The translations under genes were made by a program, and so were the position numbers. Positions 33,601 through 42,019 of a DNA stretch of 44,063 nt are shown in pieces; the stretch's first letter is position 1, and each line of letters starts with the position of its first letter. The stretch is taken from NCBI GenBank assembly GCA_013177805.1, contig JABLXU010000045.1, positions 1-44,063 of the forward strand, read 5' to 3'. Origin of the DNA: Candidatus Omnitrophota bacterium (GTDB taxonomy: Bacteria > Hinthialibacterota > Hinthialibacteria > Hinthialibacterales > Hinthialibacteraceae). The notes under the pieces are model-generated. The model did not search any database and had not been told where the DNA came from. It saw only the letters and a list, made by a program, of their open reading frames with translations.

Positions 33601-33775
33601 CAAGGCCCCTTGGCCGGAAGAACCGGACGGGAATGGCCCTTCCTTGGAAGTCAGGGATGTCAATGGTAATTACAGCGATCCCGCCAACTGGAAATCCAGC
33701 GGTGTGATTCATGGAACACCGGGACGGATCGGCAGCGATGTTACAGCCGTTCGGGACTGGATTCTTCATGAATAA
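30641..33775 (+). CDS. Secreted CotH-kinase/lamin-tail protein with chitobiase-like domains
   Basis: A 1,044-residue exported protein. A signal peptide covers about residues 1-25 (MIRTGTAWMVLSFLVMPGAD). The order of domains is: lamin-tail domain (ISEFMAHN to WIEIYNPTG), a chitobiase C-terminal-like domain (ATIRYTLDGSEPT), a CotH kinase domain (LRIRGGVSRASSNPKHSFRL, then LYLNGQYWGIYQTEERPD), a second chitobiase-like motif (LIYYTLDGSDPRL), and a second lamin-tail domain (FEFIELYNTSFDQTLDLAG). ATG 30641 has AAGGA eight bases upstream. Such proteins are frequent in Planctomycetota and Verrucomicrobiota. CotH phosphorylates surface proteins in Bacillus; the role here is unknown. Confidence 0.85.
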   Translation: MIRTGTAWMVLSFLVMPGADNPSLGTSQSAYPIISEFMAHNTQTVADGDGDYSDWIEIYNPTGENLNINSWYPTDDLTRLDKWRFPSSDVIGLTLPPGGYLIVFASGKESAGSPYIDSASFVHANFKLSAEGEDLALVTPDGQTVAHAYEKFPQQRMDISYGTPESLEGTGYFTSPTPGQKNTSLYGGVVKDTKFNVDRGFYREPFELEITTSTENATIRYTLDGSEPTVDSGLIYETPIPIGGTTTIRAAAFKDGYLPSNVDTQTYLFVADILTQSADGSAPGSGWPAPTNIRSLAQRNPGNPGNPGPGGGGSQAIDYGMDPDVINDPRYRDLMDDALLSIPSLSIVTDLKNLFDKTSGIYMNATQDGSQWERPVSLELIPPQGAKGFQIDAGLRIRGGVSRASSNPKHSFRLFFRSKYGGKLKYPLFEEEGAKEFDRVDLRTSQNFSWNFTSPAGFTFLDDIFTRDSERAMGKSYTRSRYYHLYLNGQYWGIYQTEERPDCHYAASYMGGNADDYDSIKADNDNGTIYAVDGNLTLYQQLWTEVSTGVSQNEKYFRLQGLDLDGLTPVADYPKLLDVDSLIDYMLLIYYAGNRDCPLGPPGSDSRPRNLFAVINRVNPAGVQFITHDNEQSLGLDMSGSVSVNVNRVNVNLNSSLSQKKYFNPWWLHEKLMTDNAEYRLRFADRVYKHFFNQGVLTTEAAVARLLARKAEIDMAILAESARWGDYLSPNSPRTKDDDWLPAVNKIVNNFLQASPNPRTTIVFNQIKAKGWYPSVTPPAMNQWGGEIPPGFALVLSSSSGLIYYTLDGSDPRLADGIINPRADLYESPIPLDRSARVKARVLDSGTWSPLADALFTAANPVLQHLRITEIHYHPAAPDAREAAAGYTDGDDFEFIELYNTSFDQTLDLAGVSLAGGVEYTFDVNEHPFLNPRQILLLVSKRSAFEFRYGINLPVHDSYARNLNNGGELVQLLDSSGGTILQFEYDDKAPWPEEPDGNGPSLEVRDVNGNYSDPANWKSSGVIHGTPGRIGSDVTAVRDWILHE

Positions 33776-33867
33776 GACGGGGCGGCCAAAAATGAAAATG
33801 CTCCTGAAATGTTCTATAGGTCGTTGCGCAGGCGGCCCGCCTGCAAAAATATCGTGGTGCAGACAAG

Positions 33868-34160
33868 GTAACGGGTCACTCTTCTGAAGTGCTAACCGGC
33901 GGGAAGGGCGACCGATGCCCGGTGCGGACGAACTCCCGCAGAGCGGCCACGAGGAGCGCAATGGGATTGCAGCCGCGCCGTTTCAAGTTGCGGAATATAC
34001 TCATCAACACCCCTTGAATCAACGCGCCCTGGTCGCTGCGGTTGCCGTACATGATCTTGCGGATCAGCACCGCGAAGCGGACCTCGCGCTCCCCGTGGTT
34101 GTTGGCCGCAAAAACCTCCGGACGGGGAAACAGGCAAAACGAGGGGATTTTTTTTCGTCC
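33868..34160 (-). pseudogene. IS66-type transposase C-terminal fragment
   Basis: On the minus strand a frame encodes NNHGEREVRFAVLIRKIMYG, then SDQGALIQGVLMSIFRNLKR and FVRTGH, which is the IS66 transposase C-terminus. It stops near 33879. The end, GTAACGGGTCACTCTTCTGA from 33868, closely matches the end of the IS66 derivative at 28681, so both come from the same group. Everything upstream of the PRPEVFAANN segment is missing. The insertion or its decay probably truncated the lipoprotein gene to its right. Confidence 0.75.
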
Positions 34161-34176
34161 GGGTGTTAGCACCCTG

Positions 34177-34410
34177 TTAGCACGGGCGATTTTGGGGGTC
34201 GAAGCGTATGAACATAAGTCTAATTAAATCAAGATAAGGCATAGAGGTATTCGAACCACAAACCTTCTGATAGGTGGTCACCGGGCCTTCGTAGAGGTTG
34301 ACCAAACCGGCCGGCGCGTACGGCTCCGGATTTCGGCAACCCCAGAAAACACCTGGCCCAAACAGAGCCATCAACGCGAGGAGGCAGGGTGGAGAAAATA
34401 CACGGCGCAT
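34177..34410 (-). pseudogene. Truncated lipoprotein gene start
   Basis: The minus-strand frame begins MRRVFSPPCLLALMALFGPG then VFWGC, a signal peptide with a lipobox-like end at the Cys. It continues RNPEPYAPAGLVNLYEGPVT and then runs into sequence of different character (SNTSMPYLDLIRLMF). It probably is the 5' end of a lipoprotein gene, broken by the adjacent IS66 insertion. It could also be a short intact lipoprotein of 77 residues. Confidence 0.4.
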
Positions 34411-34485
34411 GTTGAGAATCCTGGGTGATGGGAGAATTGTGGAGGATTATGCCGGATTTCACGGATGAGGCAAGGGTCGAAAAAT

Positions 34486-34511
34486 AAGCCCAGGGTCGAA
34501 TTCCTGGGCTT
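34486..34511 (-). terminator. Terminator of the leftward glycosidase gene
   Basis: AAGCCCAGG (34486-34494) and CCTGGGCTT (34503-34511) form a perfect 9-bp stem. On the minus strand the stem is followed by ATTTTTCG, a T-rich tail. It lies 58 bases downstream of the glycosidase stop. The stem sequence AGCCCAGG recurs in hairpins elsewhere in this cluster. Confidence 0.65.
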
Positions 34512-34568
34512 CCTCACGCCGCGCCGTGGGCGCTTCAAAGCACCATGGCAATCCAAAAAGCAGGCTGT

Positions 34569-36599
34569 TCACCTATCCACCACCAACACTCCATGGATAT
34601 GCAAGCGGGGAATCGTGGCGTGGAGGATACCCTCTTTCCAGGTCCACTTGATCCGCTCGCCGCCGGGAATCCAGGAGACCTTCTTCGGCTTCGTATCGGT
34701 CCGCAATTGCACTTCGAGAGGGCCCACGGCGGGGACCACGTCGATCACATGGTAGCGGTTGACCTGAGGTCCGTTGGCGCGGTTCATCAGGTGCAGCGCC
34801 AGGCGGCCGTCCCGCGTTTTCCGCAAGGCGAGATCCACGCACGAGGGGCCGTCGATCGTGACCGCCGGATGGGGAAACAGTTCTTGCACGATGTTCCCAA
34901 TGAATTGACGCATGACGGGATGGTGGCTGTTATAAAACTGCACCGCCAGCGGGCCGTACACCGCGCCGATCTTGCCTTGGCCGTATACCGTGACCGTGGC
35001 CGCCACTTCACCGGGCTTACGCGTGTCGCGGGTGGCGAAACGGTAGCCCGCCGGCTGGGCGGTTTGAGGCGTCACTTTCAGCCATTTGCCGTTGGCGTTG
35101 ACCGGCCAGAGTCCCACGCCCAGTTCCGCGTTAACCTGCGCCGGTTCGCCTTCAATTTGGACTCCCAAGTACGGTTCGAACAGCCGCGCGCTGTCATCGC
35201 TGAGCAGCAGCAGGCTTCCGCCTTTTTCCACGTAGTCCAGCAGCGCGGGTTTAAACTCATCGGTGAGTTTGTGGGTATCCGGCAGCACCACCAGGGGAAA
35301 TTCCTTCAGCCGGGGCTGGAGTTGGTGCTCGGCCAGGATATCCACGGAGTAGTGCAATTCGAGGAGCGCGTGCAACGCGCCTTCCAGGCCTTTCAGTTCG
35401 TTCCCCCAATGGGCGAAGACCTGGTCCGAGCGGTCCATGAGCGATTCGCTGGAAAGCAGCAGCGCCACTTGGGGGATGGAAACGCTCTGGTGGCTGACCG
35501 CCTGGCGTTCGCGGCAGAAATCGGCCACCGCGCCGGCGGTTTCAATTATCGGTTCGGGGATGTACCCCGAGCGCGTGGGCTGGTAATAGATTTGGAAACC
35601 GCCGCCCTGCATGAGCACCACGGAGGCCTCCTGCATCAGATGTACCGGCGTTTTCCAGCTCCAGTTGAGGTCCTGTCCCTTGTCGAAGCCCCAGGCCATC
35701 AGGTCCCACGGCATGCCCGTGCTGGCCAGGTAGCGCGCCTCCAGCCGGGCGGTGTCGACCGACTGGCCGGGGGAATAATCGCCGGAGAGATAATCCAGCG
35801 GCGCTTTCACGGGGATGGGCGCGAAGGTGGTGTACATCCAGTTGCTGGTGATTTGCACGCCGGGATGCCGTTTGTGCAGTTCGTCCACCCAGTGGGTCAG
35901 GTAACTCTCGAACTGCCGGCGGTGAAAGTTCTTCCAATCCAGCCAGCGGGGATCGCTCTTGTCCTTGGGCGCGTCCGCCTGCCCCGTTTCGGCCTTCCAG
36001 GCTTCCAGCGCGGCGGGCGAATAATCGAGTTCCACCGCCCAGCATTCACCGTCCACCCACACGCCGTCCAGCTGATAGTTGCCTACCGCTTCGCTCAACT
36101 GGGGGATCAGCAGTTCATCCACGTAGGGGCCGAAGGTGCTGGTTTTCTGGTCGCTGCGCTGGCCCTGGGCGTCCACGCGCGCCCATTCGGGATGCAGCTC
36201 CAGCGCGCGGTTGTCCCACACGCCCGAAAAATGGATGTACAACCCCACGCCGTGCTCCCGTGTGACCCGGCGCCAAATGGCCAGCGCGTCCTGCACGATG
36301 CCCGGCGAAGGCGAGCCGGTTTTCGTGGGATACCCGGCGTAGCCCCGGTGGCCCTTGCAATCGTACTGCACGAAATCGGGCTTCACCCGGTCCAGCAGCT
36401 GAGCGATGTTCTCCTCGCTGGTCTCCTGGCCCAGTTCCGTGTCGAACTCGTTGGGATGCAGGTCGAAATGCAGGCCGAAGAAGCAATCCTTGCGGGGCAG
36501 CGATTTTTTGGCTTCTTCCGGGATGACGGCGGCAGTGAGCCACAATCCCGCCCCGGCGAGGAGGCCCATCCAAAGGATTTTCTGGGAAAAATGGATCAT
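34569..36599 (-). CDS. Secreted glycoside-hydrolase-like protein with beta-galactosidase-trimerization-like domain
   Basis: A 676-residue exported protein. A signal peptide covers residues 1-25 (MIHFSQKILWMGLLAGAGLW). A TIM-barrel hydrolase region follows, with FFGLHFDLHP, then DGVWVDGECWAVELDYSP at about 175-192, where acidic residues could be catalytic, and then SGDYSPGQSVD. The later part (about 400-540), VALLLSSESLMDRSDQVFAH to KGGSLLLLSDDSARLF, resembles the glutamine-amidotransferase-like trimerisation domain of GH42-type enzymes. The closest match by eye is to fucosidase-like (GH29) proteins. ATG 36599 is preceded by GGGAGGG at seven bases. The substrate is unknown. Confidence 0.75.
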   Translation of the reverse strand: MIHFSQKILWMGLLAGAGLWLTAAVIPEEAKKSLPRKDCFFGLHFDLHPNEFDTELGQETSEENIAQLLDRVKPDFVQYDCKGHRGYAGYPTKTGSPSPGIVQDALAIWRRVTREHGVGLYIHFSGVWDNRALELHPEWARVDAQGQRSDQKTSTFGPYVDELLIPQLSEAVGNYQLDGVWVDGECWAVELDYSPAALEAWKAETGQADAPKDKSDPRWLDWKNFHRRQFESYLTHWVDELHKRHPGVQITSNWMYTTFAPIPVKAPLDYLSGDYSPGQSVDTARLEARYLASTGMPWDLMAWGFDKGQDLNWSWKTPVHLMQEASVVLMQGGGFQIYYQPTRSGYIPEPIIETAGAVADFCRERQAVSHQSVSIPQVALLLSSESLMDRSDQVFAHWGNELKGLEGALHALLELHYSVDILAEHQLQPRLKEFPLVVLPDTHKLTDEFKPALLDYVEKGGSLLLLSDDSARLFEPYLGVQIEGEPAQVNAELGVGLWPVNANGKWLKVTPQTAQPAGYRFATRDTRKPGEVAATVTVYGQGKIGAVYGPLAVQFYNSHHPVMRQFIGNIVQELFPHPAVTIDGPSCVDLALRKTRDGRLALHLMNRANGPQVNRYHVIDVVPAVGPLEVQLRTDTKPKKVSWIPGGERIKWTWKEGILHATIPRLHIHGVLVVDR

Positions 36600-36645
36600 C
36601 GGCAATCCCTCCCATCGCAAGCAGTTTCCTGGATAAAACCTTGGG

Positions 36646-38082
36646 CTATTTCACCCACGCGATCCAGACGCGGCCCTCGTCCGGGCTTTTCAGCCGCAGG
36701 ACGCCGCCGGCCACCGCCACCTCGCGGGGCGGATCAAACACGCCGGTATCCTGGTTCATCCACCGGACCTCCCAGCGCGTCTTCGATCCGGATGCCTGGA
36801 GGGTCACTTCGCCGCCTTGGGGGAAATAGACGGCGCACTCGCCCGAGGCCAACCCCAAGCAATAGGCTTCGTTCTCCTCACGGTCTCCCAGCCAGTCCGG
36901 TTGGGGCTCGGCGTGGAAGATGTCGAAATACGCCAGCAGCGTCCGGGCGGCTCGGATCGCTTTGCGGGCGGGTTCACTGGCCCCCAGGCCGGAGTCGGGG
37001 CGGTGAAAGCGGGTGGAGGCGCATCCCGCGAAGAGGTTTTGCCACCAGCGGTCCAGGTTGAGTGGCTCGATGAGCGGCTCGCCGGGCCGGGTGCGCCCGT
37101 AGACCTTGACGTTGTTCATGGGGCGGACGCCGCCGGGATGCTTCGCCAGCATGTTCCGGAACCACATGAGATTGTCATAATGGGTTTGCCCCACTTGCCA
37201 ATTGTTCTGCGAGATATCCACAAAAGAAAAGATTTCGGGGAAATCGTAGGTGCGCTTGTGGTCTTCGTGCCGGATATCCCATATATCCCACATTTCGGTG
37301 ACGTGGACGGGGATGCCGCGCTTGCGGGCTTCGTCCTGGATGAACCGGCCCCAATAATGCGCCCATTCCACCGGCGCGCGGGTCTCGTTGTCGAGGCAGT
37401 AGAGGATATTGGGATAGGGCAGCGAGACTTCCATCACTTTCCGCACGAAGGCTTCCTGGTATTTCAGCAGCACGCGGTCGTCATGGCGGCCGGGAACCGA
37501 GAAGAAAAACGGTTGAACCCGGCTGGCGGGATGATGATCCCACTCGGTCTCCAGCCGGGTGTTTTCCACCGTGTAATTGATGTTGTTGGCGGGATTGAAA
37601 GGATTTTGCCGCCAAAATTCGCGGTAAAAATCGAACGTGGCCCAGACCTCGATCTGCACGATGATATCCCGCTCGAAGGCTTCCCGGAAACTGGTCTCCA
37701 GGCGGTTCCAGAATTCGGGATTGAATTGTTCGAGATCGTAGCGGTCTCCCGTCTTGGCGAAGGGCCACACGTTGCCTTCGTCCCGGCAGGAGAGGGTGGA
37801 GCGGATGTAGTTGCCGCCCACTTCTTCATACACCGCGAAGTTTTGGCGCATCAGTTCGGGATTGTTGAACAGATTGTCTTCATCCGAGCCGCCCAGCAGC
37901 ATGACCGGCTTTCCCTTGTACTGCCAAAAGCGGGGATTTTCCTTCCAGGGTTGAATGCGGTCATCGGGCGTGGCCGCGGACGCGGCGGAACCCAGGCAAA
38001 CCATCCCGAGAAGGAGGAAGAACCAAACACCGGTGAATGCGGTTTGACCAAAAACGCGATACGGATTTCGATACGCAATCAT
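36646..38082 (-). CDS. Secreted apiosidase-like (DUF4038-type) glycosidase with collagen-binding-like C-terminus
   Basis: A 478-residue exported protein. A signal peptide covers about 1-37 (FFLLLGMVCLGSAASAA). The barrel starts RFWQYKGKPVMLLGGSDEDN, typical of DUF4038/GH140-like proteins, and continues with DIIVQIEVWATFDFY and NILYCLDNETRAPVEWAHYW, where the E of NE is a likely catalytic acid. The C-terminus, ECAVYFPQGGEVTL to GRVWIAWVK, matches the putative collagen-binding (Collagen_bind_2) domain that ends such enzymes. ATG 38082 has AGGGGGT upstream. It lies 46 bases upstream of the other glycosidase gene, probably as one transcript. Confidence 0.78.
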   Translation of the reverse strand: MIAYRNPYRVFGQTAFTGVWFFLLLGMVCLGSAASAATPDDRIQPWKENPRFWQYKGKPVMLLGGSDEDNLFNNPELMRQNFAVYEEVGGNYIRSTLSCRDEGNVWPFAKTGDRYDLEQFNPEFWNRLETSFREAFERDIIVQIEVWATFDFYREFWRQNPFNPANNINYTVENTRLETEWDHHPASRVQPFFFSVPGRHDDRVLLKYQEAFVRKVMEVSLPYPNILYCLDNETRAPVEWAHYWGRFIQDEARKRGIPVHVTEMWDIWDIRHEDHKRTYDFPEIFSFVDISQNNWQVGQTHYDNLMWFRNMLAKHPGGVRPMNNVKVYGRTRPGEPLIEPLNLDRWWQNLFAGCASTRFHRPDSGLGASEPARKAIRAARTLLAYFDIFHAEPQPDWLGDREENEAYCLGLASGECAVYFPQGGEVTLQASGSKTRWEVRWMNQDTGVFDPPREVAVAGGVLRLKSPDEGRVWIAWVK

Positions 38083-38138
38083 TGTTACCCCCTGCTCAGT
38101 GGAATCCGGATTTTTCGGTAGAGGTGATTTCTCCGACT

Positions 38139-39176
38139 TCAAAACCGGGCCGTGATCGAAACGCCATGGAAGTCGGTCTTCCCAAAAATTTCGTCCTTAT
38201 CCGCCAAGGCTTCGTTGATGTAGGCGTAATCCAGTTCGATGTTCTCGTTGAAATGATACGTAAAACCAGCCGTGAAGCCGCCATTGCTATAGCCCGCCCG
38301 GATATCCACCGGAATTTCGAAAAACACGCCCAGCTGCTGCTCCGCCCCGACATTCCAGCGGTCCACATCCTGGTCGAACGGCGTGGTGGGATCCACGGCG
38401 CCTTCCATCTCGCCGTTCCAGTAATCGGCCGCGATCAATGTTCCCTCCCAGGGCATCACCGCGGCGCCGATGGCGAAATAGTGGATGTGGAAATAATCGC
38501 CCATTTTCACGCCATTGGGCATCGTGACTTCCAAGTCATCCTTGATGTAGATGAACTGCCCGCCGATGGTGAAATAGGGGCTGGGCCGGAATAAGGCTCC
38601 GATCTGCATGCTGCCGATCTGCGACAGCGCCTCGCCCTCCAAAGTCCCCGCCGGGGTGATCAGATCCACATGGGCCTTCTCATAGGGGTAGGCTCCCACT
38701 CCCAGGGACGCCCACTCGATCGGGCTGATACCGTACTGCAGGCCGAGGGTAACCGCGTCGAACTCCACCTCCGGCGAACCGGGCAATGCGGTCGAGGCCG
38801 CGTCCTCGCTGAGCACCCCGTCCAACATCAGGCGGAATGCGCTGTTTCCAAGGATCGGAACCATGTCCGGCACAGGGAACGGCAGCACGAGATCCATGCG
38901 CCCCCGGTGCGCGGCCGGGCCTTGGTCGTGATCGTAATACCGGTAACCCAGGGTCCCCTCCATCTGTTTGACGTTGCCCAGCGCCGCCGGGTTCATGGAG
39001 CGGACATCGTCCACGCCGACATACGCGCCGCCCATCCCGGCGCTTTTGATCGTGGGCGTCAGGCCCAGAGCGTATTCGTCCCGCATGATCCCGCCGATGT
39101 GAATCTGTCCCGCCGCCTCCATCGCGGCAGCGGCCCACATTCCCAGAACCAGCATCCTTACCAGATGTCGCTTCAT
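38139..39176 (-). CDS. Outer-membrane beta-barrel protein
   Basis: A 345-residue exported protein. The signal peptide MKRHLVRMLVLGMWAAAAME is followed by AGQIHIGG. The N-terminus of the mature protein, KSAGMGGAYVGVDDVRSMNP then AALG, is typical of FadL/PorV-like outer-membrane barrels. Alternating strands follow and the C-terminus ends in HGVSITARF with a terminal Phe, the barrel assembly signal. GGGAGG lies nine bases before ATG 39176. It implies a Gram-negative envelope. It may serve uptake of products from the neighbouring glycosidases. Confidence 0.75.
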   Translation of the reverse strand: MKRHLVRMLVLGMWAAAAMEAAGQIHIGGIMRDEYALGLTPTIKSAGMGGAYVGVDDVRSMNPAALGNVKQMEGTLGYRYYDHDQGPAAHRGRMDLVLPFPVPDMVPILGNSAFRLMLDGVLSEDAASTALPGSPEVEFDAVTLGLQYGISPIEWASLGVGAYPYEKAHVDLITPAGTLEGEALSQIGSMQIGALFRPSPYFTIGGQFIYIKDDLEVTMPNGVKMGDYFHIHYFAIGAAVMPWEGTLIAADYWNGEMEGAVDPTTPFDQDVDRWNVGAEQQLGVFFEIPVDIRAGYSNGGFTAGFTYHFNENIELDYAYINEALADKDEIFGKTDFHGVSITARF

Positions 39177-39607
39177 CGCAGACGTCCTCCCAATCTCCTT
39201 TAGCCAGGTGAGTTGAATCGATGCGTTGGGCGAGTCTATCACTTCCGGAAAGTGCCTGTCTATATGGAATCCAAGATTGGGCGGGGAATCGGGGATGGAA
39301 AGAATTTGATGACGTTGGTCCCGGCTGGATCCCCCGGTTTTAATCCGGAGCGATACGTCCCCCTCTCCTCCTGGAAGAGGGCCGGGGTGAAGGAAAATCT
39401 TATCTTCACGCATCCACTTCTTGAGTTCCGCATTCCTCCTCCCTTCTTCCCCCGCGCCCCTTCCAAGGGGCCGCCGTATAACAGCCCAGGGGTTCAACCC
39501 TGGGCTGTTTCAACCCGGGGCACAATCCACCCCCGGGCTGTTCTTCCTCTCCTGTACCGGGTAGACAGCCCGGGAGCTTGTGGCATAATTCGAACCGGGT
39601 GCCGATC
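39177..39607. other. Divergent intergenic region with palindromes
   Basis: 431 bases between the leftward barrel gene and the rightward membrane-protein gene. A CTCTCCTCCTGG...AGAGGGCCGGGGTGA block lies at 39361-39392. A perfect 12-bp stem is at 39480-39509, and further CCCGGG and CAGCCCGGGAG sequences lie at 39515-39575. I see no gene. Confidence 0.5.
39480..39509. repeat. Perfect 12-bp palindromic hairpin
   Basis: AACAGCCCAGGG (39480-39491) and CCCTGGGCTGTT (39498-39509) pair without mismatch around GTTCAA. No T tract follows on either strand, so it is not an obvious terminator. It resembles 34486-34511 and 43158-43185. Confidence 0.7.
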
Positions 39608-39814
39608 ATGAAACTCCGCGTGAAAAAAAGTCTCTTCGGGCTGTTCGGATTCCTCTATGTCCTGGGATTCGGCGTCCTGGCGCTCACCGGACCGGATGGC
39701 AGCGGCCGGCGGGGCTTCTGGGCGTCGGCGCTGATTGTCGGAGGTCTCGTGGGGATGTTTGGGATTCTGCTGATCCGGCCGGAATCCTCCCGCCCCCCTT
39801 CGGAGGACACATGA
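39608..39814 (+). CDS. Small two-span membrane protein upstream of mutL
   Basis: A 68-residue protein with two hydrophobic segments (LFGLFGFLYVLGFGVLAL and FWASALIVGGLVGMFGILLI) separated by a polar Gly/Arg turn. The start at 39608 follows a weak GGGTG. Its stop overlaps the mutL start (ATGA), so it appears co-translated. No family is recognised. It may be a chance-conserved leader or a small membrane protein. Confidence 0.55.
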   Translation: MKLRVKKSLFGLFGFLYVLGFGVLALTGPDGSGRRGFWASALIVGGLVGMFGILLIRPESSRPPSEDT

Positions 39815-41715
39815 TTCACCTTCTTCCCCCGGAGGTGGCCAACCGCATCGCCGCCGGAGAGGTGGTCGAGCGCCCCGCCTCCATCGTCCGCGAACTGATC
39901 GACAACGCCATCGACGCAGGGGCCACGCGCGTGGACATCGAAGCCGAAGAGGGCGGCCTGAAACTGGTGCGGGTCACCGACAACGGGTGCGGCATGTCCC
40001 GGGACGATGCCGTTCTGTGCGTCAAACGCCACGCCACGAGCAAGATCCACCGCGCGGAAGACCTCAACGCCATCCTCACCAAGGGCTTCCGGGGCGAAGC
40101 GTTGGCGGCCATCTCCGCCGTGGCCCGCGTGGAGATCAAGACCCGGCCGGCCGCCGAAGACTTCGGCACCCTGCTGGTGGTCGAGGGCAGTGTGGAACAA
40201 GAACCGCGGCCCGTGGGCACGCCCGCGGGGACGATCGTCACCGTCCGCGATTTGTTCTTTAACACGCCCGCCCGGCGCAAGTTTTTGAAGAAGCCCGCCA
40301 CCGAGCAGTCCCATCTGCTGGCCGCCGTAACCTGGAACGCCCTCGCCCACGAGGACATTCATTTCACCTTCACGCATAACGGCCGCCGCGCGATGGAGCT
40401 GCCCCCGGTGGCCAGCCGGGCCGAACGCGTCCGCCAGATCTACGGCAAAGATCTCCTGGCGGCGATGATCCCCGTCCAGCTCGACACGCCCGCCGTCTCC
40501 ATCTCCGGGCTGATCTCCCGCCCCACCCTGACGCGCAACACCACGCAGGATATCTTCTTCTTCGTCAACGACCGCTTCGTCCGCGACCGCCTGCTCCACC
40601 GCGCCATGATGAACGGCTACCGCAACCTGATCCCCGCTGGACGCTTTCCAGCGGCGTTTCTCTATGTCGAGATCGATCCCCGCGAAATTGACATCAACGT
40701 GCATCCCACCAAACAGGAAATCAAGTTCTCTCACGAAGACGCCGTCTTCCATGCCATGTACAACGCCGTGCGCCAGGCCTGGGACGTGGACCAAGCCGTG
40801 AAGGCTCCCGCCCCGGCCCCGCCTTCATTGTTTACGGAGATCCGTCCCGCCGCGCCCGCGCCGGTACCATCCCATTCCGCTTCTTCACCGGCCGGCGGGT
40901 CTCCATCGATACAGCCCCCCATCCCCGCGGCGGGAACGAATCCTTCCTCAACGCCCGTATCGCCCGCGACTTCGACCACGGAGACCGATCCCCTCGCGGC
41001 GCTGAACCGCCGGCCATTAACCACCGTGACCCCTCCCGGCGATAATTCCCCGGCCACGCCCGCCGGGCATGGTTTGGAGAATCTCCCACGCGTGGAAAAG
41101 AAACCGGACGAACTCTTCGACGCCCGCCCCCTGGAAGAATCCGGCGAACTCCAGGTGCTGGGGCAATTGAAAAACAGCTATATCTTGGCCCAAGGGCGCG
41201 ACGGATTGTATGTCATCGATCAACACGCCGCCCACGAGCGCCTGATGTTCGAGAAATTCCTGGCCCAATCGCAAAACGCCCCGCTGGCCAGCCAGGCGCT
41301 GCTGTTTCCCCTCACGATCGATTTCTCCCCCAACGAGGTCAGCGGCGTGGAGGAAAACCTCGAGCACCTGCGGACCTTGGGCTTCGAACTGGAAGCGTTC
41401 GGGCCGCGGACCTACGTGGCGCGCGCCATCCCCACGACCCTCGAGATGGACCAAGTGGAAGCATCCCTCAAGGATATCCTGGCCGAGTTGCGCCTCGAGG
41501 GCAGCGCCCAGGAACGCAAGGAGCGCGCGCTGCAGACCCTGGCCTGCCGCGCGGCGGTGAAATTCGGTGATCCGTTGACGTTCGACGAGATGGAGGCCCT
41601 TGTGCGCGGATTGCGGCAAATCCCCCGCCGCCACGTCTGCCCCCACGGCCGCCCGGCTATCCTGTACGTCGCCGATGCCTCCCTGGAGAGAGCGTTCAAG
41701 CGGACGGGATTTTGA
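39811..41715 (+). CDS. mutL: DNA mismatch repair protein MutL
   Basis: A 634-residue MutL. The GHKL ATPase motifs are ELIDNAIDAGAT, DNGCGM and TKGFRGEALAAIS. The linker (about 335-430) is rich in Pro, Ala and Ser. The C-terminal domain carries DQHAAHERLMFE at 470-481, matching the endonuclease motif DQHA(X)2E(X)4E of MutL proteins from organisms without MutH, together with ACRAAVKFG and CPHGRPA. It therefore probably nicks DNA itself during mismatch repair. It starts within the end of the small membrane-protein gene. Confidence 0.95.
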   Translation: MIHLLPPEVANRIAAGEVVERPASIVRELIDNAIDAGATRVDIEAEEGGLKLVRVTDNGCGMSRDDAVLCVKRHATSKIHRAEDLNAILTKGFRGEALAAISAVARVEIKTRPAAEDFGTLLVVEGSVEQEPRPVGTPAGTIVTVRDLFFNTPARRKFLKKPATEQSHLLAAVTWNALAHEDIHFTFTHNGRRAMELPPVASRAERVRQIYGKDLLAAMIPVQLDTPAVSISGLISRPTLTRNTTQDIFFFVNDRFVRDRLLHRAMMNGYRNLIPAGRFPAAFLYVEIDPREIDINVHPTKQEIKFSHEDAVFHAMYNAVRQAWDVDQAVKAPAPAPPSLFTEIRPAAPAPVPSHSASSPAGGSPSIQPPIPAAGTNPSSTPVSPATSTTETDPLAALNRRPLTTVTPPGDNSPATPAGHGLENLPRVEKKPDELFDARPLEESGELQVLGQLKNSYILAQGRDGLYVIDQHAAHERLMFEKFLAQSQNAPLASQALLFPLTIDFSPNEVSGVEENLEHLRTLGFELEAFGPRTYVARAIPTTLEMDQVEASLKDILAELRLEGSAQERKERALQTLACRAAVKFGDPLTFDEMEALVRGLRQIPRRHVCPHGRPAILYVADASLERAFKRTGF

Positions 41716-42019
41716 GGGGGATTATCCGCCTGTCCCGTGTTCCGCGTATCCCGTGCCGGCAATTCCAGAAGGATTGAATACAAATCGCCAGGAGCGGCAA
41801 TTCCTGGGGGTATTCGCGCGAGAACGGCCGCGAAAGAGCCGCATGGAGTTTTCCACCCCGCGGGAATTGGAATTCCCTGGTTACGGAACCACAGGCTGCC
41901 GCCGATGGCTTTTTCCATGCATCCCCGCCGGGATGGAATTCATGCCAATCCAGGGCCATCCAACCCTGGGTGAACGATCCCCGGCGGGAATTCATCGTTC
42001 CGGCGGATCCGGCCGGGGA
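41716..42019. other. Convergent intergenic region between mutL and epimerase
   Basis: 304 bases without a supportable gene. CCAGGG (41950-41955) and CCCTGG (41964-41969) form a short stem that could terminate either gene, and GGAATTC occurs several times. Neither stem has a clear T tail. Confidence 0.4.

Noticed and set aside
34230..34260. TTCGAA-containing stretch that looks like a tRNA T-loop
   Set aside because: The five bases on either side do not pair as a T-stem, and no acceptor or anticodon arm can be drawn around it.
34545..38121. Long plus-strand open frames opposite the two glycosidase genes (838 and 434 codons)
   Set aside because: The minus-strand proteins have signal peptides, domain motifs and Shine-Dalgarno sequences. 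The plus-strand translations look like His/Gln/Val-rich shadows.
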